This document shows positions 1-13,129 of a DNA stretch of 64,000 nt, one piece after another; within the stretch, counting starts at the first letter, position 1, and each line of letters opens with the position of its first letter. The position numbers and the translations under genes were made by a program. Origin of the DNA: Diaporthe sp. PMI_573 (Eukaryota > Ascomycota > Sordariomycetes > Diaporthales > Diaporthaceae); NCBI GenBank assembly GCA_021399435.1, contig JAJTUP010000007.1, positions 930,001-994,000 of the forward strand, given 5' to 3'. The notes below the pieces were generated by a model that was not told the DNA's origin, did no database searches, and saw nothing but the letters and a program-made list of their open reading frames with translations.

Positions 1-1815
1 TTGTCGATCTCGGCTTGCGAGACAAGATCGATCAGTCTGAGCTCTGGTGGGGAATTGTTCTGACGCCGTCGGACGCCTCCAGATGGCTCGCTTGAGCCGG
101 AGCTCGTCGATGGCTTAGGTTTGTGACCTTTGCTAGGCGCCTTGCCTTTGTGATGGTCGTCGTCTTCGTCATCGTTGGCCAAAGGATATGCTAGGACCAA
201 CAGGAGACTCTGCGTATATAACGAGATTCCGGATATGATGCAGTCCATGCGAAGACTGGGGGAGTCAGCTCTGAAAAACCAGCATGGGTAGCTGCGGGCA
301 CTCACATCTTCACAATCTCTGCCCGACCAAGGGTCTTTTCTCCTGCATCCTTACCGGTGCCGACACCGCCCGCGTGAACGTGGATTATCCAGATGGTACC
401 GCCCCATCCGACCAGCAGCCTCTCCACGTTCTTCTTCTCCTTCTTGAGACGGAGCTTCAGCTTCTCGGCAGCGGGTGAAGGCGCCGCGACCTCGTCCGGT
501 TCCGTCTCCCCGTCAGTGTCGGGGACGGCCGTCTCATCGATCCACTCGACACGACCCTTCCACACGCCCGCCATGGTCTCCCACTCGTCGGTTTGCGGCC
601 GGTCAATATGGCCAATTCGTTTCCACGCATCCTCGTGATCATCACTTTCCAGGTGCAAGCTTGATCGCATGATCTTGATGCCATGCTCATTTAGCCACAC
701 GACGTATTTCCCGGACAGAGAATACTTGATTGTGCTGATGATGCCTTCTCCGGAATGCAGAATGGTGTCTTTCCCGGTGTTTGATCCCAGGCCCATAGTC
801 CCTAGCCAGCCAGATGCTGTGGCCGCAGCTGTGCCGACAGTCGTGGAGGTACTTCGACCGTGGGGTGCTCCTACAGTGAGGACCAGGCTGCCGGCAGTTC
901 CACCAGAGAGGTACGTCCGATCGTTCTTGAAGTCGGGGGACACGGCGACAGATTGCACCGGCCGTGCAAAGTTCCTCAGCTGCACATCCTTGACGTCTGT
1001 GAGAGACTGGACGCAGACATTGCCGTCCATGGATGACGTGGCAATGAAGATGTTGTTGGAAGGCACATTTGGGACGGGCATCGGTTCTTGTCGTTTCCTC
1101 ATTGTAGCGGCAGGGCTGGGTCCCGACTGTCTGGATTCTGGCCGAGAAGACGGACCCCCTCCGCCGGCGGCAGCTATAGCCCGAGAGGCCACCTCCGGCT
1201 TGATGGGGTTCATAGGCGGCGGGAAAGGCGAGATGGAGACGCTTGTGACGGAGGCAGAGTGTGCATGGTAGACTCGAATGGATTGGAAGGCAGGCAGTTG
1301 GATGACATTCTGGTGTCGAGTGTCAGCCGGGCGCGAGGAGGTGATCAGAGGAATAAAGAGGAACACAGAGGACCTACTATGTTGCCATTGTGCGTGCCTA
1401 TGACCATCTTGTCCCCTGCCACGAGGAACGAGCTCGTTGCGTCTGCGTTCTTGTAGACACCACTCAGATGCTGGGTCAGCCTGGCATACTTCAAACGCGG
1501 CTCTTCGTCGTCGTCATCGTCGTCTTCTTCGCTCCCGCTGGACTCTTCCTCGTCGTCATCGTCGTCGTCCTCCTCCTCCTCTCCGCTCTCTTCTTCCTCC
1601 GAATGGCCGTCATCTCCAGTGGTCTTGTCGGGCTCGGCACCGCCTCTGCTCTGTCCTCCCTGCCCGGGGTTGGGCTGGACGTCTGTGGCTTGCGGAGGAC
1701 TGGATCCAGTGGGTGCTGAGGAAGCAGAGACAGAGGCGGCGGCGGCGGCGGCGGCTATGTCTTGAGGTTCATGATGGCTGTCATGATCGCCTGCACCAGG
1801 CGCAGGGTCCGTCAT
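1..1815 (-). CDS. VPS41: Vps41, HOPS vacuolar tethering subunit (N-terminal part; C-terminus off the left edge)
   Basis: Vps41 is the effector subunit of the HOPS complex, which tethers late endosomes, autophagosomes and AP-3 vesicles to the vacuole. Three exons are visible: 1378-1815, 306-1309 and 1-255. They are separated by introns of 68 bp (1310-1377) and 50 bp (256-305), both with GT...AG ends and consistent phase. Exon 1 carries a long Asp/Glu-rich acidic stretch and then LKYARLTQHLSGVY and VAGDKMVIGTHNGNI, the start of the WD40-type propeller. Exon 2 continues with VIQLPAFQSIRVYHAHSAS, then a Pro/Ser-rich insert and further blades. Exon 3 starts with the conserved DCIISGIS block. The start at 1815 is the only ATG before the acidic region. 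The propeller match and the three-exon agreement make the call firm. The later clathrin-repeat and RING parts lie outside the window. It is divergent from APC1. Confidence 0.92.
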
Positions 1816-2349
1816 CTTGGGTCAGAGCCTGGAGGCCTGAACATGGCGTTCAACGTGGAAAGAAGAGCCGTGGGTGAAGCTCATGCAGGGACAGCGCAGG
1901 AGCTTCGAATAACTGGACCGGGGCAGCTCGGTGCAGGTGCAGCTGCAGCTCAACCAGCGGAGACGTCAGAGGCTCCAAGCTCCCAGATCGCCGGCACTTG
2001 GGGCAACGGTTGGGGGTAGGGGTGGATCTATAGCCCCCACCTACAGCGCACAGGAAGGGGGGGTGTGTTATCCGCACTCAAGGCTCCTTATCAGTAACCG
2101 CGTCACGACGCGACTTCTTGACGACACCCCTCCAAGAAGAGGAGAGGACATCGCCCATCACCGCAATTGTTTGCTGATTGACCACCCAGAGAACCCCTCG
2201 TCCTCCCCTCTGGCGGCAAGGCACAAGGCCAGGAGGTCAGATATTCCCCTGGGCCTGCGCGACACGACCATCCCCCCCCTCGAGCCTCGATGCCACGGAA
2301 TAATTGAGCTTAAACCTGAGCTCCAGCCCCATGGAGCAAAGTCCAGAAG
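1816..2349. promoter_or_regulatory. Divergent intergenic promoter region, VPS41/APC1
   Basis: These 534 bp separate two genes transcribed away from each other, so both promoters must lie here. I see GC-rich DNA and a C-rich run near 2271-2280, but no clear TATA box and no convincing ORF. Confidence 0.5.
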
Positions 2350-5300
2350 ATGGCGTCGGTCAAGTCTCTGGGCTTGCATCCGCCCTTGGGGATAGAAGGA
2401 CAACCTGTCGAGGGCAAGCTCACGTGGGACGTTGCCACAGACGAGGACGGCGAGGATGAGTTGCTGACGGTCGGGAACTGTGTCATCTGGAAGAGGGGCG
2501 GTCTGTTCCGCAAGAGCTTCAACCTCGACATCGAGAAGGACGAGCCCATCCTCCAAGCCTTGCTGACCCGCTTCCCTACCACCGACGCCGACCACAATGG
2601 AAACGCCTCCAACAACAAGAGCATGGGCGGCTATGGGGGACACAAGGGACAGGAAGGGAGGAAGAGCAACGATCATGGCAACGCAGAGAGCAACGGGGAG
2701 GAGCCGCGGTTGGCGAAGGCGCTGGTTATATTCCTCAAGACACAGGCTCATATCTACTTCCTGTCCGGTACGAGCCATATCGTCCACATGCCCTTCGAGG
2801 TCGAGTCTGCCTGCGCAGCCCCCGTCGGTGTCATCATCCAGCGCAAGCCCAAGACTCAAAACCTGGCTCCCGTCAGCCTCAAGTTCCCACGAGTCCCGCC
2901 AAGTTCATTTGTGTCATCGTACATGTCCCCTTCACGCCACCAGGATCGGAGTGCCACCACTTCTTTCTCCGTGGAGGGCCTAGGCCAGCCAAAAGCCCTC
3001 CCGCTCCGCCTCAACGCGACCATGGAAAACATGTTCGAGACGCCGCTGGAGACGAGCGACTCGCATTGGCCAAGACTTGTCTGTCTGACCGATCCCTTGC
3101 TGGAATTGGGTCTTGTTGTTAGCCACTCCCCGCCGTCAGGCCCTGCCGATTTTCGCAGTAGCTCTGCGAAATCGCCGTTCCTTGACTTGGCCGAAGAGAT
3201 CCTGCACATCGAGACAGTCAGGGGCAAGTTGACGCTGGCTGTGACAGCCAACCGGGAGGTCAACTTGTACACAGTCTGGCAGTTGGCCTACATCAAAAAC
3301 GAGGATGTCTTCACAAAGCACCAGAAGAGAAGGAAGGCAAAACCAGGGCGCAGGAGAAGCTCCATGCAGGCCAGGCTTAGTAGCGGCGCCACAACGCCCA
3401 TCCTGCCCTCGTTCCGGGAGAGCTTGAACGCCCAGCCACAGCCGCCCGCCAAGAAGAATCGCAAGAGCGAGCGGCTGGAGAAGGCCAAGTCGGACGACAT
3501 CGCCCTGGCGCTCGGCGAGGAGAACGAGGGGGACAAGATAAGGAGGCAGTCGCGTAGGGTGAGCTCCTTGCTAGCCAGGGCGGATCTGTCCGCCTCTCAC
3601 GAGAGGACCACGTTTGCTGAGCAGGCGATCCCTTCGTCCCATGCTGAGAGCCGTCGCATGACCGGGGCGCGCGCACGCCAGAGCGGTGGACCAGGCCCCT
3701 TGAACTTGAGCACGACGCATAGCATCAACAATCTAGGCCACCTTCTTGAGACGCCCACACCCGATGACCTCCTCGACGAATTGGGAGGTTTCCATGATAT
3801 GGGGCTCGATGACCACAGCTTCGACGGGCTGACGCGAGAGATTCTTTTCACCAGAGTCCACAGCGTGCCCATGGACAATTCTAATGTGCGCTACTCACTA
3901 TCAAATCAGCCTGCCCGCGCCCAATCAAAAGTATTCATCGTCGACGGGCCTCCTTTTGCGACTGACGAAAGTGGAAATCGAGACCTGCTTATATGTATAC
4001 AAGATAAGCTGGACAAGCGACTGCAGCTCCTCCCGCTCCGGATCGAGTGCCAGCCAAAGCCTGACATGTCGACACGCCATGGTGCACGGGCGGATGGAGG
4101 CCTTGTGATTTCCAAGATCACTCCCGATGTGTTGAGACGGGCTCACAATGTTGCTGACTCCTGCAAGGTCTTTGACGGAGATCAGGCTATGATCCTGATA
4201 TTGTCAGAGAGCACTGCGGGCCAAAGGGAGTTGAGTATTCAGGCGCCCTGGAGCGCAATGTCAACATTGGCACTTCCCACGCTTTATGCTGATAACCTGG
4301 GAAGCCTGGACTACGTCGGGACACATGTCAATAGGGAGGTCAAAGGTCGGCGTTCCGTTGGTGCCAAGCTGTCTGCCACCGATATCACCAAGATCCGGCA
4401 TTCTAGAACATCCGGAGTGGTTGACCTCGAGGACCACAGTGGCAACACCCATCGCGTTCAGATCCAGCTTCAACCGCGGAACCCGCTGGTACGCAACGTT
4501 CTTCAAGTGTGCCAGAGCGTGCTACCAGTCGAATTCTCGGAAAAGCTGCTGGCTGGCTGGTGGCAAATTGTAAAATGGACCGAGGATCAGGACGTTGACC
4601 TGCCTGACGTTGAATGGTCTTCCCTGGTCATTGAGATCCTAAGCTTATTCCTGTCACTCTCTCCTGACCTGAGCCTTGCAACTTCGCGGTCTACGCCTCG
4701 TCGAAGAAGGTCGCTGGATCCAACTGCGGGCATGTGGGAGAAGATGAACGCAATCACAGCCCCCAATGCTTCAGCCTGCCCGCCGTGGATGCAGTCTCAT
4801 GCATGGCGATGGATGCTCGAGACAGAGACCCCTAAAGTCACGTCCACACAGCCAGTCCCCGGCCACGAGGACTTTTTGACAAGCCATATCCGCCTTGCGA
4901 AGCTTTTCATGTCGTCCACCCCAGGCCAGGCTGCCTTTGGACCCGCCGGCTATCTTCCGACGGCCCCCAGCCAAAGTCTTGAGGACCGTGGCAGGGCTGC
5001 GTGGGGCATCGCACACGGCCTGCACCTGTTGCTCGAGGAACAGAAGCTCGATGTTATGATCCCAGAGTACTCCGCACTCGGGAGAGCAAGTGTTCGTGTC
5101 CTGCTGTGTCAAATCTGCAGCTGGCTCGGGTGGCATGAAGTCACGGCTCTGCATCAGCTGGGTGTACAGGCCGAAATTAGTCCCAACAACAACCATGGTA
5201 TTTTGCACCGCCCTTCGAAGCAACTTTGCATATGCTGATACAAGTACACAGATTTGTCGAATCTGGGTCTGCCGGGCCCACCACGCCCAGTCGGAGTCTA

Positions 5301-8300
5301 TGACTGGATCCAATCACAACTGGCCGGCGACAAGAGAATTGTACTTCCAACACTCGCCGACGTCTACAGTGCTGTCACACTCAGGAGCGTCAGTACGGAG
5401 AACGCGTACCGCAGGTGGTCTTCGGTCATGCCGCGCACCTTCATGCTCAAAAGATTCCTGACGTCATTCACTCGCTCAACGTCATGGGCCGAGGTCGTCG
5501 AGTTGATGCACAGATGTGGTTTCACTGCCGACGTGCTTGAAACGCTCCCCGAAGCTGTGATGATTCCCCTGAAGGATGCCATTTCGATGTGTCAGGCAAG
5601 GCCGCCCTCTACCTGGTCGGAGGAGCTGTTAGCTCTTGTACACCGATCCGACATTGCCACTGTCCTCAAGCGCCACCACCCGCAGCAAGCTTCGACTACG
5701 AATGTGGCGCCTCCGTCCCACATCGCCACGCGGGATTACAAGGCAATATGTGCCACGGTCGACCGATCCGCTGGTTATGGCCACTTACCCAACGAGTCCG
5801 CCGACCGCCAGGCAATCATACATGCGTTATTCAGAGAAGATCGACGCCTCATTGAGGCTGATAATATGTTATCCACCAGACACCACAGGGTCATCCAGTG
5901 CATTTCTGAACCCAGTTGGAGTGAGTCAGAGTTCTTGGAGAAGCAGAAGGAGCGGGTTACTATTTTGGCTACCAGCACCCTCGCCATCCCCGCCGGCCGT
6001 GGGCTCATGCAATTTGGCTTGCGATTCCCGCTCCCGACCGAGAAGTACGAGGTTATGGGCTTCAACCTCACGTGTCTGGTCAAGCCAACCAATATTCTTG
6101 TCAATGCAGACAAGTCCCTCTTCGTGGAGGACAAGGTCAACTGGGCCTTCTTCCACCAAGGTGCCGCCGCTGGCCTCCAGGTCTCACCACAAGCCAAAGG
6201 AATTGACAACAACTGGATAATATACAACAAGCCGAGCGGCGAGCCTAGCAACCGACATGCTGGGTTCCTGCTCGCACTCGGGTTGAACGGCCACCTGAGG
6301 TCTATGGTCAAGTGGGTGGCCTTCAAGTATCTGACCACGAAGCACACGATGACATCCATCGGCTTGCTTTTGGGCTTGGCTGCTTCTTTCATGGGCACCA
6401 TGGACAACCTTATCACCAGGGTTCTGACCGTTCATGTCACCCGCCTGCTGCCACCGGGAGCTGCCGAACTCAACCTTTCGCATCTTACGCAGACAGCAGG
6501 GCTTATGGGTATTGGCCTGGTGTACTGTCAGAGCCAGCACCGCCGCATGAGCGAGATCATGATGTCAGAGATAGAACATGAGGCTGACGAGGACGAGGAG
6601 GACCCACTCCGGAACGAAGGATACCGACTCGCGGCGGGCTTCGCGCTGGGGCTGATCAACCTGGGCAAAGGCACAGACCTCCGAGGGCTGCACGACATGC
6701 GGTTGACTGAGAAACTGCTCACGTTGGCGTCATCAACCAAGAAGGTCGAACTGGTCAATGTACTTGACCGCTCGGCACCTGGTGCGGTTGTCGCGATAAC
6801 GCTGATTTTTATGAAGTCCGAGGATCAAATTGTCGCACGCAAGGTGGACGTGCCTGATTCAGTCCTGCAGTTCACGTACGTCCGCCCTGACGTTCTGCTG
6901 CTGCGCACCTTGGCCAAGAACCTCATCATGTGGAGCCAGGTCGAGCCCACGGTGGAGTGGATCAGGTCCAGTCTGCCAAAGGAGTACCGGTGGCGTCACA
7001 TGCTACAGGGCCCTCGGTCACTACGCAGCAAAGACATGCCTTTCTACTCCATATTGGCTGGTCTCCTGTTCTCCATGGGCATGCGCTTCACTGGCTCCGG
7101 GAACACCAAAGTCCGCGACTTGCTGGTTAAGTACCTGGACAAGTTCAGGGACTTGGCGAAGCAGCCAGCCGAGTGTTATGATGCCCACCTGGCACGCAAC
7201 AATGTCCAGATGTGTCAGGATGTCGTTGCGTTGTCCGCCGCCTCCGTCATGGCCGGCACAGGTGACCTTGAAGTCCTCAGAAGGCTGCGTTCCTTACACG
7301 GCCGGGACGATCCGCAAACCTCTTACGGAAGTCATCTAGCCGCACACTTGGCCATCGGCGCGCTGTTCCTAGGAAGCGGCACTGTCACCTTCAGCACCAG
7401 CAATCTAGCCATCGCATCCCTGCTCATTGCCTTCTACCCTCTGTTCCCATCAGGAATCCAGGACAACAGAGCTCACCTGCAAGCCTTCCGGCACTTCTGG
7501 GTCTTCGCGGCGGACTCGAGGTGCCTCGTCTCCAAAGACATGGCCACGAACCAGCCCGTCAGCGTGCCAGTCGTCATCAAACTCAAGACCCCAGCGGCCC
7601 CGACACCAAAACAGTCATCGTCTCCGTCTAAAACAAAACGGAAAGTCCGACACGCCATCTCAAAACAAAAACAACAGGACCCGGTCATCATCCGCAAACA
7701 AACACCATGCCTGCTCCCGCCCCTCGAAGAGATCTCATCCGTCCGCACCGAGGCCACGGCCCAGGGGTACTGGGACCTGGAGCTCGACTTCGAGCACAAG
7801 CCGGAGCTGGCGGCACAGTTCCGCAGGAACCAGTGCCTGCACCTACGGCAGCGGCCGCTGCACGAGGGCGTCTTCGGCGCGACGCTACGCGCGCTCGGAC
7901 GTGATACTTTTGCGGGGGATAACTCCAACACCTCTGCCACAGGGGGGGCGATTTCGTTATCTGGCGCGGGCGGAGGCAGAGACCCCCTCGAGTGGGTGTT
8001 TGACCAATCTGCGCTCTCCGGCCTCACACATGCCGAGCGGGCGATGGTGCTCGACCGGCGTGGTGGCGGGGAGGGCGGGAGCGAGGAGGCTGCCGCGACG
8101 GAGGTTGATGCGCGGCTGGTGCTGGAGGGCGGGCTGGATGGGTGGAGCCGGGATAAGCTCGAGGGACTGCGGCTTTTGTTTGAGTGGGCTGAGGCGAGGG
8201 GTGTGTCTGGGGTTAATAAGCAGGCGGCTCAGGCCGTGGAGGGCGAGGATAAGGAGGGTGGTGGTGGTGGTGGGAGTACTGAGGAGGGAGGGTGGTGGCT

Positions 8301-8367
8301 TAGGGATAGTGTTGTTGAGATGTTGAAGGGGAAGGCGTGGCTTGCTGCTTGTGAGGAGGGGGATTGA
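2350..8367 (+). CDS. APC1: Anaphase-promoting complex subunit 1 (Apc1/BimE)
   Basis: Apc1 is the largest scaffold of the APC/C ubiquitin ligase that drives mitotic exit in the nucleus. The gene has two exons, 2350-5197 and 5252-8367, split by a 54-bp intron (GTATTT...ACACAG, with a branch-point-like GCTGATAC) and giving about 1987 aa. The N-terminal third shows the Apc1/BimE start (GNCVIWKRGGLFRKSFNLD) and a long basic, Ser-rich linker typical of fungal orthologues. After the intron, the middle to C-terminal part has proteasome/cyclosome-type helical repeats (for example ALGLNGHLRSM, IGLLLGLAASFMGTMD and LTQTAGLMGIGLVY). The last 100 residues include a Gly-rich low-complexity stretch. The length fits the family. 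Without the intron the upstream frame ends at 5238, so the junction is required. No defect was seen. Confidence 0.93.
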
Positions 8368-8775
8368 GGGCGGTGGGGAAATGGGGCGCTTGAATGGGGA
8401 GTCGCGAGAGTAAAAGAGAAATTAAGTGTTAAAAAGTTGAAAATTCTGTCAAGGCATTCATTGGTCTGGTTGATGTTGTAGATGTGGTTTCCATGCCAGT
8501 GACTCAACCGGTAGATACTGAATTCGACGGAGGTACTGGTCGATCTTGTCCAGGCATGAGTCCCGACTAGAGCTGAGATCGGCATGTAGTGTCTTCTGTC
8601 AGTTGATTGGGATTTGGTAATTAAGTCTCTACATGCCAATGATGGCTAGAAATATGTACAAGAGAAAACCGTTCAACTCCGTCTAGTATTTGAACCCAGG
8701 GGTATATCATTCGCCGTCCCAAAAATAAAGTACCCCGCCGGCACAAAATGTGAATGTCGCAAATTACAGCCAGCT
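8368..8775. other. Convergent 3' spacer between APC1 and the small mitochondrial-type gene
   Basis: This 408-bp spacer lies between two converging genes, so it should hold both 3' UTRs and polyadenylation signals. An AT-rich patch near 8412-8445 is the only notable feature. No RNA gene is seen. Confidence 0.5.
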
Positions 8776-9070
8776 CTAGTGTTCTTGCATGGCGGCGACG
8801 TTTGTCCTCTTCAGTCTCAAGTTCTTGTCGTACTTGAATTCTCGGGAGCCGGTGTATGCGGCGAAGGACAGCTGGGGAAGGAAAGGGGTTAGCCTGATGC
8901 CAATGCAGTTGATGATCTGGTAGATCGATGGTGAGGCTTACCATGCCTACTGGCAGAATCAAGATGGGGAGGACCTCAACTGGAGGGGACATGGGGCTCT
9001 TTGCCAGCCTCTGCAGGAAGCTCGGTGCCGAGCGGGCAGCCTGTTGAAACATTTGTGGTGTGGGACGCAT
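8776..9070 (-). CDS. Small probable mitochondrial membrane protein, 74 aa, unrecognised
   Basis: There are two exons, 8942-9070 (43 codons) and 8776-8871 (31 codons plus stop), with a 70-bp intron of GTAAGC...CCCCAG. The product starts MRPTPQMFQQAARSAPSFLQ, a basic, amphipathic, acid-free leader like a mitochondrial targeting sequence. One hydrophobic segment follows (VEVLPILILPVGMLSFAAY), spanning the splice junction, and then a basic tail ending in MQEH. That layout (leader, single membrane span, charged tail, under 80 aa) is common among accessory subunits of respiratory complexes, and a complex I MLRQ/NDUFA4-like protein is one possibility. This is an inference from architecture; I do not recognise the family by sequence. 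Phase-0 splicing and the clean frame on both sides support a real gene. Confidence 0.65.
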
Positions 9071-10153
9071 TATTGGTGTGTGGATAGAATAGTAGTGTGA
9101 AACACAAAAAGTAGTAAATGTTTGAGAAATGTGTGTTTGTTCTCGATTGGCTGTGACCACTTTGGATGGTCTGAGAAGTTATGTGTGTCTTGTGTGTTTT
9201 TCAGAGTCGATGTTGTGCGATGGTGAGACAAGAATGAGGTGGCAAGCGGCATATCCTAGACCTAATATACATTGCACAGTTTCTATTCCCGTCCACCAAC
9301 CCCCATCGAATGAGGCTCTTGTTCCGGTATTTCTCACATCGTGGCCTGAAAGTGGTTTGCTTTACACGGTCAGGTGGCCGCGGATGGTGTGATGGTTCAC
9401 AGCCGCGCCCGGCTGAAGCATCCCACCGTGGCGTGATGCGCTTCCTACTGCGGAAATAGGCTGGCCCAGATAGGTCGGGCAGGGCCAGGTCGGCAGGGCC
9501 TCTTCTAGAACGTCCAGCCCCCACGGGCCGGGAAATACAGGAGGGCATCCCCCTATGACTCGGGAATGGTTCGTCGGGTTACCTCGGGACCCACCTGTCA
9601 TCAACTTCCCCGGATCTTGCTCGCTGTCACCAGATTGTCGGGTCGGGACCTGCCACCTGCAAAGCAACCTGCAACCTGCCACACGTGCATGTTTGCATGC
9701 CAGCCAGCCCTGCCTTGGGATTTGGAGGCCGTCAGCAGCTGTTGCCAGCTGTTATCGACGACATTCAAGTATTGGGTCATTGAGCGTCAATCTGTCTCGG
9801 AATGGTTGTTGGCGTTACCTGTTGTAGCAGGATATGCAAGGCAGATATTACAGTATGTGGGCCCCTACTCGCAGAAACTTGCAACATGGGCTTTGGAGGA
9901 TCAAGCTCGACCGTGCAATGGATTTGAACATGAGTGGTGGTCACTTTCTCATCATTCAACAATATATGGTCTTTGGAGATTTGGCTTTGCCACCGACTTC
10001 CGGGTGGTGGAGACGGACCGGGCCTCCTTTTGCCGGCTATGCACAGGGTCAGGGTTATCGAGTGCCGGTTGACCCCGCCGTGTCAGCCGGACTGTGTTCT
10101 ATTGAATATATTCAGTGCAACTGTCATGTACATATTAGTCCACATACACATCT
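9071..10153. other. Intergenic region upstream of the zinc-finger regulator
   Basis: About 1.08 kb lies between a minus-strand start and a plus-strand start, so it should carry both promoters. The middle part is GC-rich. Open frames here lack any recognisable motif and change frame without splice logic. I see no RNA gene or repeat. Confidence 0.4.
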
Positions 10154-12846
10154 ATGATGAACTCCAACAGACCCTTTACATGTAGTGTGTGCTCACAGAC
10201 ATTCACCAGGAATGTATGTGGCCCCTGCCCAGCCACCATCCAGGATTCTGGCATATGAACCACATCAAGACCTATCAACTGATAGCGTATCTTTTGTCCT
10301 GAGTATCATTCGCTGACCAAGCCAATTAATCCTAGGAGAACCTAGAACGGCATGGACGCTCAAGTACGCCACAATATTTACAGTCCTTGTTCCATCCCGT
10401 GGTGAAGCCTTGCTGACCTTGACCAGAACATGGGCTCGGCACACATAGACCGTTTCAATGTCTGCTCTGCCAGGCCAGATTCTCCAGGAGGGATGTGTGT
10501 AAGCGACATTTAGAACGATGTCGAAGCGGGGGAAACTATCGCGTGGCACAGTCACAATCACACTCTGATATCCACGTCCACGATCGAGATAATGGTGTTG
10601 AGCCACCAGTGGATACCAGTGCAAATCCGGGTCGCTCAGCCCGCCTCGATCAGGCCTCATCGCCCCCGAATCCAGACCAAAGAGTAACTCCTCCGACGAG
10701 TTCTGTCAGCCCAATCTCAGCCCCGCAGGTCACCCTTGGGAGCCCTATTACTGCTCCCGTCGAAGGCCAGCCTTCACATATCAGCCCTGTGGATAGTCGC
10801 TCCAGGCCTGTTCTGTCGCAATCTTCCCCGATGAGCAACAAGTCTGTGTAAGTCCCAGCCAAAGAATTATTCACCTGTTTTAGCATCCTTACAGGATGGT
10901 TGCATTTCATTGAGACTCATACCGTTTCTATTTAGGGGTACTTCGACGAGCACAGACAATTATATAGCTGCCTACTTTGAGCGGTTCCACCCGTCGTTCC
11001 CAATGCTCCATCAACCAACATTTGGCAACGAGACCCCAGATGTACTTAGAAACATCGTCACCGCGATCGGCTGTATCTACACCGCTCAAAGCTTATCCGA
11101 TGAAGAAGCCTCGTCGTGTATGAAGCTGAGCAAAAGTCTTTGGGACACTGGACGTAGGAGACTCGCCCACATTGTACGTGTGCTTTGCTTCCATTTGCAT
11201 TTTCCTCTCCGCTCTAGCATAGTCTTGCTGATTCTCATGTTTTACCTAGGTTGGTTCAGACTGGAAAGAGCTACGTAGGACTTGGACCATGCAAGCCTGG
11301 TTACTCCACATCATCTACGGCGCCTTTATGGGAAGTGCTTGCCAGTACAAAGAGGCTAAAAAGATGCTGCGGACTGGTGTTGACGTAAGGCTGCCTATTT
11401 CACATTATTTCCCACCCAGGATATGATCTTTACAAAGTGGCTGACAACGTGCAGGCGGCCCAAGATCTTGGCCTTCTCCGACAAACTGTGGCCACATCTG
11501 CCTCCCAGCCTTGGATCCGGCACCAGAACTCGCCATTCGGTGAGGGTGATGGAAGCACAGTCCATGACCTGTGGATGCTGTACATCGACCAGGAGTCTAC
11601 CAAGTTATCCATGTATACGCTATTATTTCTGGACTATCATCTCTCCGCTCCCTGTAACGCCCGCATGTTGACCTCCTCACTCGACCTCGACTGGGAGTTG
11701 CCATATTCCATTGCCCTCTGGGAGGCTGGCACGGCACAAGGGTGGTCCAGATGCGCCAGCCAGGAACCGCGAATCCAGGCCTTTCTCGGGGCGGAGGAGG
11801 CTGCGGAGCCCCCTTGCCCCAGCACGAGGTCGCTGGCGCTGGCTACACAGTCACTTATGTCAGGATCACCAAGCCCCCAGCTCATGGTGGCTCTGGGGAT
11901 GTCCCCAATGGCGACGCTGTTCGTGCTGACCAATATCGATGCCTTTGTCAGAGATTTTACACGCTGCTACTACCAGATGCCGCCAACTCCCGCAGACCCG
12001 TCAGCATTTCACATATTCACACAGTCTCAAAACAAGCAGGTGATTGCAGCGCTGCGGAACATTTCTCGAGTAGTCCCAGGCCAGAGTCCAGGCGACAATA
12101 ACGGCGGCCAAAACTCATACCGACCTATCTGGCGGGCTATTGAATGTACAGGCCTGGCCGTCAAGATCGCCCTCTACAAGCCCGACGACCTCCTCATCGG
12201 CGGCATCGTCGACAGCACCGTGGTAGCGGGCCTGGCGACGGCGACTCACCTGACCCTAGGTCGCTATGCCGGTACGAGGCGCTCCCTCGAGGCCCTGATG
12301 CAGAACAAGACGGGCGACGACGCCGTCATCATGATCCTCGACGAGGCCATGGCCCTGCTCTCCACCATCCTGTCCAGCGACGAACATGACGCCGTGCGCG
12401 AGGCCCCCTGGGCCACTATGACCTCCTACAGGATCGTCCTGGCCATCTGGCGGTCGCTGAGGTGGGCCGCGTCGGAGATGCGCATGCGGTCGGCGGCTGC
12501 GTCACAGGGACAGGTCCGCAGGAGGTTCGAGGCGCCTACGGTGATATTCCATGCGATTATGGACGTCGCCATGGAGGAGACGCCACTGCCTGGTCAGCAG
12601 CAGGCTTCTCCTGGCCAGAACGAGGGGCCGGCCCAGGGACTCGATGCTTTGATGGCCGCCTCGCCGGAGCTGGGCGAGGCGTGCTATGCGAAAGCCGTGC
12701 TGGGGTTCTGGAAGAAGAGGGGCGTCTGGCCTGTTGGTACCTCTATGGCGACGGTGCTCGAGGAGATCGTTTCGGATGAGTATCCTGACTTGGTCGACAA
12801 TGGTGTTGCCGCGTGGTGGAACGAGCCGGCACCAGGCTTGGCGTGA
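10154..12846 (+). CDS. C2H2 zinc-finger plus Fungal_trans transcription factor
   Basis: Six exons were assembled from GT...AG signals with continuous phase: 10154-10213, 10336-10363, 10427-10847, 10936-11173, 11250-11384 and 11455-12846, giving about 757 aa. Finger 1 is encoded across the first three exons: C-x2-C-x12-H-x4-H, beginning FTCSVCSQTFTRN and ending in GRSKHG. Finger 2 follows at once (FQCLLCQARFSRRDVCKRH) and closes with Cys instead of the second His (C-x2-C-x12-H-x4-C). A Pro/Ser-rich linker comes next. The fungal-specific regulatory domain then begins at YFERFHPSFPMLHQPTF and includes a block typical of the family (RTWTMQAWLLHIIYGAFMG). The product is expected to be a nuclear DNA-binding regulator. 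The target is unknown. The beta-hydroxyacid dehydrogenase 283 bp downstream in the same direction is a candidate. The tiny exon 2 (28 nt) is easily missed by automated models. Confidence 0.82.
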
Positions 12847-13129
12847 TTTGAAATCGCGGCGGTGGAGCTCCACGGTGATAGCGACGAGGTACGCGCACAC
12901 TGCTTTTCCTGGTGGAGGTTGGTACATATGACAAAAACAAAACCCACAGTTTGCATTAATGGAATAAGTAGATCATCCGGGCTTTGACTTTTGATTCTTA
13001 TGGATCAAGGTAGTTTCAATTTGTTCCTGGCCTTTTCGTGTTGCGACACCGTATCAGGTCTTTTTCCCTATCCTCTCAACCAGGTCAATCTCCTTGAAAG
13101 GTCACTATTACATACACCGGCACAGTAAC

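Noticed and set aside
256..305. A 35-bp version of the second VPS41 intron (ending at 271)
   Set aside because: An acceptor 15 bases further on gives a more plausible 50-bp intron and restores KILRMDCIISGIS, closer to the family.
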